64,000 nucleotides of DNA from an uncultured candidate division WPS-2 bacterium (GTDB lineage Bacteria > Vulcanimicrobiota > Vulcanimicrobiia > Vulcanimicrobiales > Vulcanimicrobiaceae): contig CALEYW010000033.1 in the NCBI GenBank assembly GCA_937927945.1, forward strand, positions 23,343 to 87,342, read 5' to 3'. The position numbers and the translations under genes were made by a program. Shown piece after piece: positions 38,315 to 45,852 of the stretch (position 1 is the stretch's first letter; every line of letters begins with the position of its first letter). The notes under the pieces were generated by a model. It saw nothing but the letters and a program-made list of their open reading frames with translations, did not search any database and was not told the origin of the DNA.

Positions 38315-38371
38315 GTGAAGCTGCGGGACGTGATTGCTCGGCTCGAATTAGAAGGCTGGACTTTATGTCCA
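38315..38371 (+). pseudogene. hicA: hicA toxin, 5' fragment interrupted by an IS110-family element
   Basis: Nineteen codons read KLRDVIARLELEGWTL, the first helix and strand of a HicA mRNA interferase, then hit foreign sequence and a stop. The catalytic GSH segment and the rest are missing. The 3' remnant of the same gene is found 1.2 kb downstream, directly before an intact hicB. Confidence 0.75.
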
Positions 38372-39614
38372 TAATTGCGTAGGACGGCCGCTCTGGCTCA
38401 AAGGCTGACAGCCTGCGTGGCCTCGGTGGGAACAGCCGGCGGTCGTCCGTATGCGAGGCGCGCCCTGACTGGTAAGCCGAGTGGTGATTGCTCGATAAAG
38501 TATCGTCGACGTGCCTTGCTCGATGGGGGGAAGTGTGAAGCACGTTGCCGGCGTCGATACGCATAAGGACACCCACAGCATCGCCGTGATCGATCGAGTA
38601 GGCGCGGTCGTGGCAGAGTTAACGATCGCAGCTACGGTCGAAGGATATGCGCAAGCCATCACCAGGGTTACCGAGTTTGAAGGCCTGGTCTGGGGCATCG
38701 AGGGTACTGGATCGTACGGTCGCGGGTTTGTGGATGAGCTCCTGCGGCGGGGTGCTTCGGTCTTCGATGTGCCGGGCTCGTTGACCAAACGCCATCGCAG
38801 AAATGCAAGTCGTCGCGGGAAATCCGACGTGCAGGATGCCCGTGCGATCGCAGGGGTCGTACTCCGCGAGAGCGGACGCCTCGGTCGTTGCGAGCGGTCG
38901 GACGAACAAGAAGCTGTTCGGGTATTGTACGATCGCCGGGATCGGCTTGTCCACGCGCGAACAGAGGCGATAAATCGCATACGCGCTGCAGCCCTACGGC
39001 TCGACGTACGAGAGCTTCCAGCGAAGCTGAGCAATGGCGTTGGGCTGCGCAAAGTGCACGAAGCCATCGATTTTCTTCGCGGCTCGAGCTACACCGCCGA
39101 TGCCTTGATCGCTGAGATTGAGGAGGCGGTGAGCGACGTGGAACGTATCTCGGACAGAATTCGCACGCTTGAAAAGCAGATTCGCCCTTTCGTTGAGCGC
39201 CTCGCCGCAAACTTGCTGACGCTGAACGGTGCGTCGCTTGTGGTCGCTGCGGGGCTAATCGGACACTCCGGATCGCTAAGCAACATCCGCAATGCCGCCG
39301 CGTTCGCGATGCGTGCAGGCGTCGCTCCTGTGCCATGCTCAAGCGGCAAGAGTAAAGCCGTACGCGTGAATACCGGCGGGAATCGGCAGCTGAATCGCTG
39401 CCTTCACGTGATGGCGTTGGTTCAGGTCCGCACAGCTGGACACGCAGGGCGAGTCTATTACGATCGGAAGCGCGGCGAGGGGAAGACCCATCGCGCTGCA
39501 ATGCGGGCGCTGAAGCGGCAACTCGCGACGGTGGTCTACTATCGACTGGCCGAATCTCGACGGTTGATGGAACGACCGACCGCCGCTGCTTAATGCGACA
39601 CGGTTGACTAAGCC
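38372..39614 (+). mobile_element. IS110-family insertion sequence inside hicA
   Basis: About 1.24 kb between the two hicA remnants, holding one transposase gene and a noncoding left part of about 160 bases. Edges are approximate (within about 20 bases), because IS110 elements lack conventional inverted repeats and target duplications. The hicA core of roughly 15-18 codons is absent from both sides, so insertion was accompanied or followed by a deletion. The noncoding left end is where IS110-type elements encode the bridge RNA that picks donor and target. Confidence 0.75.
38535..39593 (+). CDS. IS110-family transposase (DEDD recombinase)
   Basis: A 352-aa transposase. The N-terminal RuvC-like domain begins KHVAGVDTHKDTHSIAVIDR, with acidic residues in VDTHKD, WGIEGTGSYG and GKSDVQDARAIAG, forming the DEDD site. 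A coiled-coil middle follows (EEAVSDVERISDRIRTLEKQI), then the Transposase_20 domain with the conserved Ser in VPCSSGKSKAVRVNTGGNRQLNRCLHVMAL. GTG at 38535 was chosen for the family-like start; an ATG lies 12 bases upstream. Length and motifs look complete, so it may be active. Confidence 0.92.
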   Translation: MKHVAGVDTHKDTHSIAVIDRVGAVVAELTIAATVEGYAQAITRVTEFEGLVWGIEGTGSYGRGFVDELLRRGASVFDVPGSLTKRHRRNASRRGKSDVQDARAIAGVVLRESGRLGRCERSDEQEAVRVLYDRRDRLVHARTEAINRIRAAALRLDVRELPAKLSNGVGLRKVHEAIDFLRGSSYTADALIAEIEEAVSDVERISDRIRTLEKQIRPFVERLAANLLTLNGASLVVAAGLIGHSGSLSNIRNAAAFAMRAGVAPVPCSSGKSKAVRVNTGGNRQLNRCLHVMALVQVRTAGHAGRVYYDRKRGEGKTHRAAMRALKRQLATVVYYRLAESRRLMERPTAAA

Positions 39615-39698
39615 GTTCCTACCGCCACGGTTCGCATGAACGTGGACCTGAAACCCGGGACGCTGAACAGTATCAAGAAACAGGCAGGTTGGAAATGA
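39615..39698 (+). pseudogene. hicA: hicA toxin, 3' fragment
   Basis: The frame VPTATVRMNVDLKPGTLNSIKKQAGWK ends in a TGA that overlaps the ATG of hicB (ATGA), the usual hicA-hicB junction. LKPGTLNSIxKQAG is the C-terminal helix motif of HicA. It has no start of its own; an in-frame stop lies just upstream at 39609. Confidence 0.75.
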
Positions 39699-39919
39699 TC
39701 TATCAAGCAGTGTTCGAGCGCGCCGATGACGGCAGCGTCTGGGCGTATGTCCCCGACCTTCCTGGATGCACGAGCTTGGGCGCGACGATCGATGAGGCGC
39801 AGATCAACGTCGCCGAAGCAGCGCGGCTCTGGATCGAAGACGCTCACGCAAAAGGCGAAGCTCTTCCGGCGTCCACGACGATCGCGGCGCTCGCAATCGA
39901 GATCGATCCAGCGGCGTGA
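39695..39919 (+). CDS. hicB: HicB-family antitoxin (locus 1)
   Basis: A 74-aa protein: MIYQAVFERADDGSVWAYVPDLPGCTSLGATIDEAQINVAEAARLWIEDA. This is the partial RNase H-like fold of HicB, where YVPDLPGCxxxGxTxxEA is diagnostic. It lacks an obvious C-terminal DNA-binding domain, so repression of the palindrome upstream may need complex formation or another protein. Its toxin gene is split by an IS110 element, leaving it an orphan. A TTG at 39689 would add two residues. Confidence 0.85.
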   Translation: MIYQAVFERADDGSVWAYVPDLPGCTSLGATIDEAQINVAEAARLWIEDAHAKGEALPASTTIAALAIEIDPAA

Positions 39920-40107
39920 AGTCTGCAGCTGAGCGGAAGCGCGATCAACGCGGTCGTGCCCGTGAGGCCGGTCTGTGCCTCGTCAATCCAGCGCACGGCA
40001 AAGCACGGCCCGGCAAGACGATGTGCAAACCGTGCCAAGATGCGTCATATGAGCGCGTTAAAGCGCGGCGTGCGCTAGCGAAAGCTGAGGCCGCGAACCG
40101 CTCCTGA
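39916..40107 (+). CDS. 63-aa basic Cys-containing small protein
   Basis: GTG at 39916 overlaps the hicB TGA (GTGA). The peptide is strongly basic: AERKRDQRGRAREAGLCLVNPAHGKARPGKTMCKPCQDASYERVKARR. The AGLC...PGKTMCKPC spacing resembles the short Cys-pair modules in small phage- and plasmid-type proteins with xRRxxGLCxxCG-like repeats, but here the first pair has a single Cys. Coupling to hicB suggests it belongs to the locus. Function unknown. Confidence 0.4.
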   Translation: MKSAAERKRDQRGRAREAGLCLVNPAHGKARPGKTMCKPCQDASYERVKARRALAKAEAANRS

Positions 40108-40133
40108 AACCCGCTGGCGCCTGGGGCGCGACG

Positions 40134-41147
40134 TCACCGCGGGCTCTTTTTCGACTTGAGCGCTCGCGGCTTCGCGGGTGCGGCGGTCATGAAGCGTGCC
40201 AGGTCGACGCGGCCGGCCTTCTCTTTCATGGGCGACCATAAGTCGCCGACGCGCACCAAACGCTCGCGCACGTTGTCGAGCCGGAAATCCTCGATCTCGA
40301 GTCCGGCGGCGATCTCGTCCCACGCGACCGGCGTCGACACCGTCGCGCGCGGCTTCGCCCGCACCGAGTAAACCGACGCGAGCGTCTTTCCCCAGGCGTT
40401 CTGATTGTAGTCGACCAGCACGCGCCCCGACGGCCGCTTCGCGATGCGGTACTCTGCCGTGATCAGCTCCGGATGCATCCGCTCCATCATTTGCGCGAAC
40501 GCCTTGGCGAACGTCCAGACGTCCTTCTGCAGGGGGCCGCGCTCGATCGGGACGTAAACGTGGATCCCCGACGAACCCGACGTCTTCGCGTACGCGGGGA
40601 TGCCGAGATGATCGAGCGCTTCGCGCACGAGGAGCGCAACGGTGCGGACCGTTGCGAACGGCGTCGAGCCGTCCTTCATGGGATCGAGGTCGAAGTGCAG
40701 GTAGTCGGGGCGGTCCGTGTCGTCGCAGCGCGAGTACCACTCGTTGAGGTCGATGCAGCCGAGGTTGATCACCCAGAGCAGCGAGGCGAGGTCGTCGATG
40801 ATCGGAAACGCGATGACGCTCCCGGACCCGTGCTCGATCGAGCACGTCTTCAACCACGGCGGCGCGTTCGACGGCGTGCGCTTCATGTAGAAGAACTCGC
40901 CTTCGGCGCCGCCCGGATAGCGCTTCATCACCTCCGCGCGCCCTTGCAGGTACGGCACCAAGAACGGCGCGACGTCGGCGTAGTACTGGAGCAGGTCGCC
41001 CTTCGCGGCGCCGGTCGCCGGGAAAAAGACCTTGCGCAGGTTGGTCAGCGCGACCTCGCGTCCGCCCGCCATCACCACGGCGTCCGCCCGGTCGCGAGGG
41101 ATCACAAAGGCGCTGGGCTCAATGGTGGGGGTCGTGTTTCGCGTCAT
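40134..41147 (-). CDS. LigD-type NHEJ polymerase (primase-polymerase domain protein)
   Basis: A 337-aa stand-alone archaeo-eukaryotic primase-type polymerase, as in the polymerase domain of LigD. Motifs: LTNLRKVFFP at the N-terminus, FYMKRTPSNAPPW, HFDLDPMKDG with the catalytic Asp pair, KTSGSSGIHVYVPIE with the active-site His, and VLVDYNQNAWGKT with the third Asp. It fills in or adds nucleotides, often ribonucleotides, at broken DNA ends. Its 5' end overlaps the divergent exonuclease gene by about 26 bases; an internal start at MAGGREVALTN would avoid this. Confidence 0.9.
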   Translation of the reverse strand: MTRNTTPTIEPSAFVIPRDRADAVVMAGGREVALTNLRKVFFPATGAAKGDLLQYYADVAPFLVPYLQGRAEVMKRYPGGAEGEFFYMKRTPSNAPPWLKTCSIEHGSGSVIAFPIIDDLASLLWVINLGCIDLNEWYSRCDDTDRPDYLHFDLDPMKDGSTPFATVRTVALLVREALDHLGIPAYAKTSGSSGIHVYVPIERGPLQKDVWTFAKAFAQMMERMHPELITAEYRIAKRPSGRVLVDYNQNAWGKTLASVYSVRAKPRATVSTPVAWDEIAAGLEIEDFRLDNVRERLVRVGDLWSPMKEKAGRVDLARFMTAAPAKPRALKSKKSPR

Positions 41148-41907
41148 CACCTGCAACCTCAACGGAATTCGCGCTGCCGCGCGCAAGGGTTTCTTCCGCT
41201 GGATGGAGGCCCAGGCCCCCGACGTCGTCTGCCTTCAGGAGACCAAGGCGCAGGAACATCAGCTGCCGCCCGAAGCGCTGGACCTCACGCACTACCACAC
41301 CGCCTTCGTCGACGCACAGAAGAAAGGCTACAGCGGCGTGGCGATCTACTCCAAGCATGAGCCGCTCCGGATCGTACGCGGCCTCGGGATGGACGACATG
41401 GACGCCGAGGGCCGCTTCGTGCGGATGGACTTCGAGGGCGGACTCTCCGTCGCGTCACTGTACGTTCCGTCGGGAACGACCGGTCCGGCGCGGCAAGCGG
41501 TCAAGGAGAACTTCCTCGACCGCTTCATCGCCACGCTCGCGCAGCTCAAGAACGAAGGGCATCCGTTCATCGTGTGCGGCGACTACAACATCGCGCACCG
41601 CGAGATCGACGTGTTCAGCCCGAAATCGTGCGCCGGCGTGACGGGGTTTCTGCCGCAGGAACGCGCCTGGATGGACGACGTCATCGAGCGGGTCGGCTGG
41701 GTCGACGCACTGCGGGTCGTCGACCAGGCAGCGAAGCGCTTCACCTGGTGGTCGGGCTGGAAAGGGGCGTGGGAGAACAACCTCGGCTGGCGCATCGACT
41801 ACCAGCTGATCACGCCGGACCTCGCACCGCTCGTGCGAGCCGCGACGATCTACCGCGACGAACGCTTCTCCGATCACGCCCCCGTCACGATCGACTACGA
41901 CCTCTAA
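41122..41907 (+). CDS. xthA: Exodeoxyribonuclease III
   Basis: A 261-aa endonuclease/exonuclease/phosphatase-fold enzyme. ITCNLNGIRAAARKG, CLQETKAQEHQLP (metal Glu), YVPSGTTG, VCGDYNIAHREIDV (Asp/Asn), WRIDYQLIT and FSDHAPVTIDYDL (catalytic His) are all in place. It acts at abasic sites and trims 3' ends in base-excision repair. It lies head-to-head with the end-joining polymerase, so both DNA repair genes may share control. A GTG at 41134 is an alternative start. Confidence 0.94.
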   Translation: MVGVVFRVITCNLNGIRAAARKGFFRWMEAQAPDVVCLQETKAQEHQLPPEALDLTHYHTAFVDAQKKGYSGVAIYSKHEPLRIVRGLGMDDMDAEGRFVRMDFEGGLSVASLYVPSGTTGPARQAVKENFLDRFIATLAQLKNEGHPFIVCGDYNIAHREIDVFSPKSCAGVTGFLPQERAWMDDVIERVGWVDALRVVDQAAKRFTWWSGWKGAWENNLGWRIDYQLITPDLAPLVRAATIYRDERFSDHAPVTIDYDL

Positions 41908-41916
41908 GGCGCCCCG

Positions 41917-42285
41917 TCACCGGTTGGGGTTCGGCGGGACTTTCTTGCCGCTGGCCCGGGCTTCGGAGAGGCCGATCGCGATCGCTTGTTTGCGGCTCTG
42001 CACCTTGCCGCCCTTGCGGCCGCTGCGCGCGGTGCCGCGCTTGAATTCGTGCATCTCCTTGCGCACCGTCTCCGAGGTGCCGCTGCTGTATTTGCGCCCG
42101 CCGCTCTTCTTTCGCGTCGTGCTCTTCTTTCGCGCGGTGCTCTTCTTCCGGCCCGACGTCTTTTTGCGGGCCGTCGTCGTCTTCTTCCGCGCGGTGGTCT
42201 TCTTGCGCGTCGCCGTCTTTTTGCGGGCGGTGGTCTTCTTGCGAGTCGTCGTTTTCTTGCGGGTTGCGGTCGAACGGGCAGCCAT
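41917..42285 (-). CDS. Histone-H1-like Lys/Arg-rich protein with DUF6496-like tail
   Basis: A 122-aa protein whose first 70 residues are near-tandem copies of the pentamer RKKT(T/S) with Thr/Ala, such as TTRKKTTARKKTATRKK, about ten units. The remaining part, SETVRKEMHEFKRGTARSGRKGGKVQSRKQAIAIGLSEARASGKK, is a conserved small basic domain seen in many bacteria (DUF6496-type), often fused to such tails. It probably binds DNA nonspecifically like bacterial H1 homologues. The start at 42285 has a strong AGGGAGGAG ribosome binding site. Confidence 0.75.
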   Translation of the reverse strand: MAARSTATRKKTTTRKKTTARKKTATRKKTTARKKTTTARKKTSGRKKSTARKKSTTRKKSGGRKYSSGTSETVRKEMHEFKRGTARSGRKGGKVQSRKQAIAIGLSEARASGKKVPPNPNR

Positions 42286-42389
42286 CGGCAACTCCTCCCT
42301 TTGAGCCGATGCTACCCGGTAGGCGGCGCGCTTCAATCAGCGTGCCGAGGGATATTGCCAATTTGCTAAATTCCGTCTATAAAGTCAGG

Positions 42390-43334
42390 ATGACGGAGAT
42401 CGAACTTGGGCGCGACGCCATCACCTCGACCGCGCATCAGATTGCGCCTTACGTCCGACGTACTCCCGTCATCGTCGTCAACGGCACGGACTTCGGGCTA
42501 GGGCCGCTTTCTGTCACGATAAAGCTCGAGCAGATGCAGCACGCGGGGTCGTTCAAGACGCGCGGAGCGTTCGCAAACCTGCTCCGGCGTCCGGTGCCCA
42601 CGGCCGGCGTGGTCGCGGCGTCCGGCGGCAATCACGGCGCGGCCGTAGCCTACGCGGCGATGACGCTCGGGCTGCGCGCGACGATCTTCGTTCCGCGTAT
42701 CTCATCGCCGGCGAAGATCGCACGCATCCGTGAGTTCGGCGCCCGGCTCGAGATCGGCGGCGAGCGGTACGCCGACGCGCTTGCGGCGAGCGAGGCCTGG
42801 GCCGAACAGTCGGGCGCCCTGCGCGTTCATGCCTTCGACCAGGACGAGACGATCCTCGGCCAAGGCACGCTCGCGCGGGAGCTCGAGGAACAGGCCCCTG
42901 AGGTCGACACCGTGCTCGCCGCGGTCGGCGGCGGCGGCCTCATCGCCGGGATCGCCGCGTGGTACGGCGGCACGACCCGCATCGTCGGCGTCGAACCGGA
43001 ACTCGCGCCGCAATTGGCGCGCGCGCTGGAGGCCGGACGCCCCGTCGACGCCGAGACGGGAGGCATTGCCGCCGATTCGCTCGCGTCGCTGCGAATCGGC
43101 GAACGCACGTTCCCGATCGCACGACGCTTCGTCGAGCGCGTCGCGCTCGTCAGCGACGATGCGATCCGTGCGGCGCAAGCCGCGCTCTGGCAGCAGCTTC
43201 GTATCGTCGCGGAACCGGGCGGAGCCGCGGCCTTCGCGGCGCTGCTCTCCGGAAGCTACCGTCCAACCGACGGCGAGCGCATCGCGGTGATCGTCAGCGG
43301 CGGAAATACAACGGCCGTCGATTTCGAACGATGA
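42390..43334 (+). CDS. PLP-dependent serine/threonine dehydratase
   Basis: A 314-aa fold type II PLP enzyme. The PLP lysine is in AGSFKTRGAFANL, the Asn/Ser loop in ASGGNHGAAVAYAA, the phosphate-binding glycine loop in AAVGGGGLIAGIA, and ISGGN-type VIVSGGNTT is near the end. It deaminates threonine or serine, or racemises serine. There is no ACT domain, so it is not the feedback-regulated biosynthetic IlvA. Eleven bases after it begins an ArsR regulator. Confidence 0.87.
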   Translation: MTEIELGRDAITSTAHQIAPYVRRTPVIVVNGTDFGLGPLSVTIKLEQMQHAGSFKTRGAFANLLRRPVPTAGVVAASGGNHGAAVAYAAMTLGLRATIFVPRISSPAKIARIREFGARLEIGGERYADALAASEAWAEQSGALRVHAFDQDETILGQGTLARELEEQAPEVDTVLAAVGGGGLIAGIAAWYGGTTRIVGVEPELAPQLARALEAGRPVDAETGGIAADSLASLRIGERTFPIARRFVERVALVSDDAIRAAQAALWQQLRIVAEPGGAAAFAALLSGSYRPTDGERIAVIVSGGNTTAVDFER

Positions 43335-43344
43335 GCGGTTGACG

Positions 43345-43647
43345 ATGTCGGTCGTGGTCGCGATTCGGGCGCTTGCCAACGAGCGCCGGCTGCAGATCCT
43401 CGAATGGCTGAAAGATCCCGTCGCGCATTTCCCGCCCCAGATCGACGGCGATCTCGTCGATGACGGGGTGTGCGGCGCGCTGATCGCCGAGAAGCTCGGC
43501 CTGAGCCAGCCGACGGTGAGCGAACACCTCAAGGTGCTCGCCTACGCCGGACTCGTGCGCTCCAAGCGCATCAAGCAATGGACGTTCTACCGGCGAGACG
43601 AAGCGCGCATCGCCGAGATCAAGAACGCCATCGCCGCGAAGATCTGA
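43345..43647 (+). CDS. ArsR/SmtB-family transcriptional regulator
   Basis: A 100-aa winged-helix protein: VVAIRALANERRLQILEWLKDP, then GVCGALIAEKLGLSQPTVSEHLKVLAYAGLVRSKRIKQWTFYRRDEARI. LSQPTVSEHLKVL is the recognition helix. The classical ELCVCD metal box is replaced by DDGVCGALIA with one Cys, so metal sensing is uncertain. It follows the dehydratase and may regulate it. Confidence 0.87.
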   Translation: MSVVVAIRALANERRLQILEWLKDPVAHFPPQIDGDLVDDGVCGALIAEKLGLSQPTVSEHLKVLAYAGLVRSKRIKQWTFYRRDEARIAEIKNAIAAKI

Positions 43648-43852
43648 GCGGAGGGCTACGCCTCGCTCGGGCGCATCGTCGCCGCGCATACCAGACGATC
43701 GTAGTTCAACTGCCGGCGCAAGATGAATTCGGAAAAAGCAAGCCTCCCGCCAGCAGCGATTCCGTGATGGCGCGCTCGCGATGGACCCAGCAGAGCAAGG
43801 CCCGAAAGTCGCCGTCGGCGCTCTCCCTTTTTCCCGAGTTCAGGTGATCGTG

Positions 43853-44200
43853 ATGCGCTCTACGATCCTTGCGGCGGCGCTGCTCGGCGGCGCCACCGCC
43901 GTCGTCGGCCCGGCCGGCGAGCTGATCTATTTCGAAAAGATGGACAACACGCAGATCGCGTCGATCGCGATCGCGCAGCACAAGGCGCGCGTCGCGGCGA
44001 CGTTTCGCCGCCCGACGCAAGTCTTCGAAGCAGCGGTCAACGCCAATCCGTCCATGCTTACGCTCGACGGGGTCATCGCGTCGCCCGGCGGCATCCCGCT
44101 AATCGAGGCCGGCAAGCTGATCGGCGCGGTCGGCTGCAGCGGCGGCACGAGCGCCCAAGACGTTCAGCTCTGCAAGGCCGGCGCCGCGCTGATCAAATAG
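43853..44200 (+). CDS. GlcG/HbpS-family protein, N-terminally altered
   Basis: A 115-aa protein. From residue 17, AVVGPAGELIYFEKMDNTQIASIAIAQHKARVAATFRRPTQVFE matches the GlcG/HbpS domain, and GGIPLIEAGKLIGAVGCSGGTSAQD is its conserved end. The usual first helix (A..i..aA..eA) is missing and replaced by MRSTILAAALLGGAT, so either the start is truncated or a signal-like segment has taken its place. Members bind haem or act beside glycolate oxidase and diol dehydratases. The 3' end overlaps the convergent RraA-like gene by 8 bases. Confidence 0.6.
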   Translation: MRSTILAAALLGGATAVVGPAGELIYFEKMDNTQIASIAIAQHKARVAATFRRPTQVFEAAVNANPSMLTLDGVIASPGGIPLIEAGKLIGAVGCSGGTSAQDVQLCKAGAALIK

Positions 44201-44792
44201 CCGCCGCCCGCGCGTCGTCGAGGCGCATCCCCGTCTCGACGCTCGCCACGATGGCGGCCTCGCGTTCGTCGATCGAGCGGGCGAGTTTGAGGACCTCGTC
44301 GCATCGGTCGGCCGGGATCACGACCACACCGTCATCGTTTCCGATGACGAGGTCGCCGGGCTTCACCACGACCGTGCCGAGGGTGATCGCCACCTGGACG
44401 GCGTCGACCTGGACACGATCGCTGCCGGTGCGCATGAAGCGTCCGCGCGTGACGAGGGGGTACTCGACCGCGATCGCCTTCGCAACGTCGCGACAGACGC
44501 CGTCGATGACGGTTCCGGCGACGAGACGCTTGCTCGCGACAGTCGTGAGGATGTCGCCCCACACCGCGCAATCGGTCCGCCCGCCGTTGTCGATGCAGAT
44601 AACGCTGCCGGCCGGGACGTCGTCGATGTAATTGCCGACGGGACCCGGCTCCACGTCGGCCGGCCGGTACCGGATCGTGTACGCGGGGCCGAAGAAGTAC
44701 ATTCCGTCCCAGAGCGGAGCGAGCCCGAGTGCCTGCCCGTGAATACGGAACGCGTCGAGCGCATCCGAGAGAGCAGCTGTCGAGAGGTTCAT
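44193..44792 (-). CDS. RraA-like / HMG-CHA-aldolase family protein
   Basis: A 199-aa protein of the RraA/dimethylmenaquinone methyltransferase-like family. AGSVICIDNGGRTDCAVWGDILTTVASKRLVAGTVIDGVCRDV contains the conserved G-x-R-D region (here IDGVCRDV), and GDLVIGNDDGVVVIPAD is the metal-site motif GDxxxxDxDGVxxxP. Non-enterobacterial members are usually 4-hydroxy-4-methyl-2-oxoglutarate/oxaloacetate aldolases rather than RNase E inhibitors. AAGGGAG upstream of 44792 supports the start. Confidence 0.82.
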   Translation of the reverse strand: MNLSTAALSDALDAFRIHGQALGLAPLWDGMYFFGPAYTIRYRPADVEPGPVGNYIDDVPAGSVICIDNGGRTDCAVWGDILTTVASKRLVAGTVIDGVCRDVAKAIAVEYPLVTRGRFMRTGSDRVQVDAVQVAITLGTVVVKPGDLVIGNDDGVVVIPADRCDEVLKLARSIDEREAAIVASVETGMRLDDARAAAI

Positions 44793-44933
44793 CGTTTCTC
44801 CCTTGTGGTGCACGTATGCCGCAACAGCACCACCTTTCCTCGCGGTTCTTCGACCATTCGAACGAGGTCCGCGCGCTACATCCTGCGCCAGTTCGGCGGG
44901 CGCGATCTCCTCAGCGTTCTAAGCAGCGCGTTG

Positions 44934-45072
44934 TCAGAGCAGGCGTCGCAACACGTCGCCGCTCATCTCGACGGTCCGCAGGATTGCCGCAAGCGTTCCA
45001 CGCTTCAGCGTATCGTGAAGGGGGAGCGCGCACTACGGCAGCCCCGCTAACTACGGGTAGTTTCGTACTCAT
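44934..45072 (-). pseudogene. hicA: hicA toxin with core deletion (locus 2)
   Basis: From the ATG at 45072, STKLPVVSGAAVVRA matches the HicA N-terminus. The frame then changes, and PLHDTLKRGTLAAILRTVEMSGDVLRRLL, the HicA C-terminus, follows at once. About 28 codons between these parts, including the catalytic GSH segment, are missing. The gene sits 30 bases after an intact hicB in the order hicB-hicA. No active toxin can be made. Confidence 0.7.
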
Positions 45073-45102
45073 CCTGGGGCAAGATAGCCTTCAGGGCCAG
45101 AG

Positions 45103-45387
45103 TTAGGCTGCGGGCTGCCTGACGACGACGCGCTCGATCCGGATCTCCGCGTCACCGTCGGGCTCTGGTATCGGGAGGCCCTTGTCGCGAGCGTAGTCCA
45201 TCTCGAGCGAAATAACCTCACGCGCGTTCGCCAAGCACTCCTCGACGGTGTCACCTTGGGTGTGCGCAACCGGAAACGCCGGGATCACGACGCTGTATCC
45301 GCCGCCGTCCTCGGCAGGTTCCGGCTCCAGAATGACGCGATACGCGACGTCCCCCATAGTGCCGAAATTCGTCGCACCGCCGATCAT
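45103..45387 (-). CDS. hicB: HicB-family antitoxin (locus 2)
   Basis: A 94-aa protein: AYRVILEPEPAEDGGGYSVVIPAFPVAHTQGDTVEECLANAREVISLEMDYARDKGLPIPEPD. The GGYSVVIPAFPVAHTQGDTxEEC pattern is the HicB fold of the type encoded before its toxin. The ATG at 45387 has AAGGTGG 6 bases upstream; an ATG at 45357 is an alternative. The toxin gene following it is deleted internally. Confidence 0.83.
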   Translation of the reverse strand: MIGGATNFGTMGDVAYRVILEPEPAEDGGGYSVVIPAFPVAHTQGDTVEECLANAREVISLEMDYARDKGLPIPEPDGDAEIRIERVVVRQPAA

Positions 45388-45424
45388 CCCCGCCCACCTT
45401 CGTGCCAGCCGGAAGATCGATGAT

Positions 45425-45556
45425 CTACGCGGCGCGCCTTCGGACCCAAGCGACGGGCAGCGTGGTCCGCGGAGCGAGGCGGCGCGGCATCAGGGCCTGC
45501 TTGCCGTTCGGCAGCGGACACGCGACGATCACGACGGCTGAAGCGAGGAGGGGCAT
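45425..45556 (-). CDS. Possible 43-aa small ORF
   Basis: ATG at 45556 is preceded by a near-ideal AAGGAG with 6-base spacing. The peptide has a hydrophobic start (MPLLASAVVIVACPLPNG), compatible with a membrane segment or lipobox-like LxxC, and a basic end. It runs towards hicB. No family is recognised; the ribosome binding site is the main support. Confidence 0.3.
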   Translation of the reverse strand: MPLLASAVVIVACPLPNGKQALMPRRLAPRTTLPVAWVRRRAA

Positions 45557-45637
45557 AGCGGGCTCCTTCGTGACCCCATTGAATCGCTCGGGTGTGCCAC
45601 CTGGGGCGCACCTCTCAAACGCGATCGGAGCGAACGC

Positions 45638-45844
45638 ATGGACGAAGACAAGGTCAATCTGACGGTCCGGAAGTTTCTCAAAGAAGTCGGCGTGACGTCG
45701 CAGCGCGAGATCGAAAAGGCCGTACGCGATGCGCTAGCCGCCGGGCGCCTCGAGGGCACCGAGACGCTCGAAGCGACGATGACCCTCGAGATCGGCACGC
45801 TCCGCCTCAGGCACGAAATCCGCGGCCATATCGAACTCGGGTAG
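45638..45844 (+). CDS. DUF6494-family small protein
   Basis: A 68-aa protein: EDKVNLTVRKFLKEVGVTSQREIEKAVRDALAAGRLEGTETLEATMTLEI and a short beta tail. This is the compact DUF6494-type domain, found as a single small protein in many proteobacteria and relatives. GGAG lies 7 bases upstream of the ATG. No function is known. Confidence 0.72.
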   Translation: MDEDKVNLTVRKFLKEVGVTSQREIEKAVRDALAAGRLEGTETLEATMTLEIGTLRLRHEIRGHIELG

Positions 45845-45852
45845 GCCCGTCG

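Noticed and set aside
44739..45106. Two overlapping plus-strand frames of about 100-125 aa
   Set aside because: They are antisense to the hicA remnant and its spacer; the minus-strand HicA similarity explains the region.
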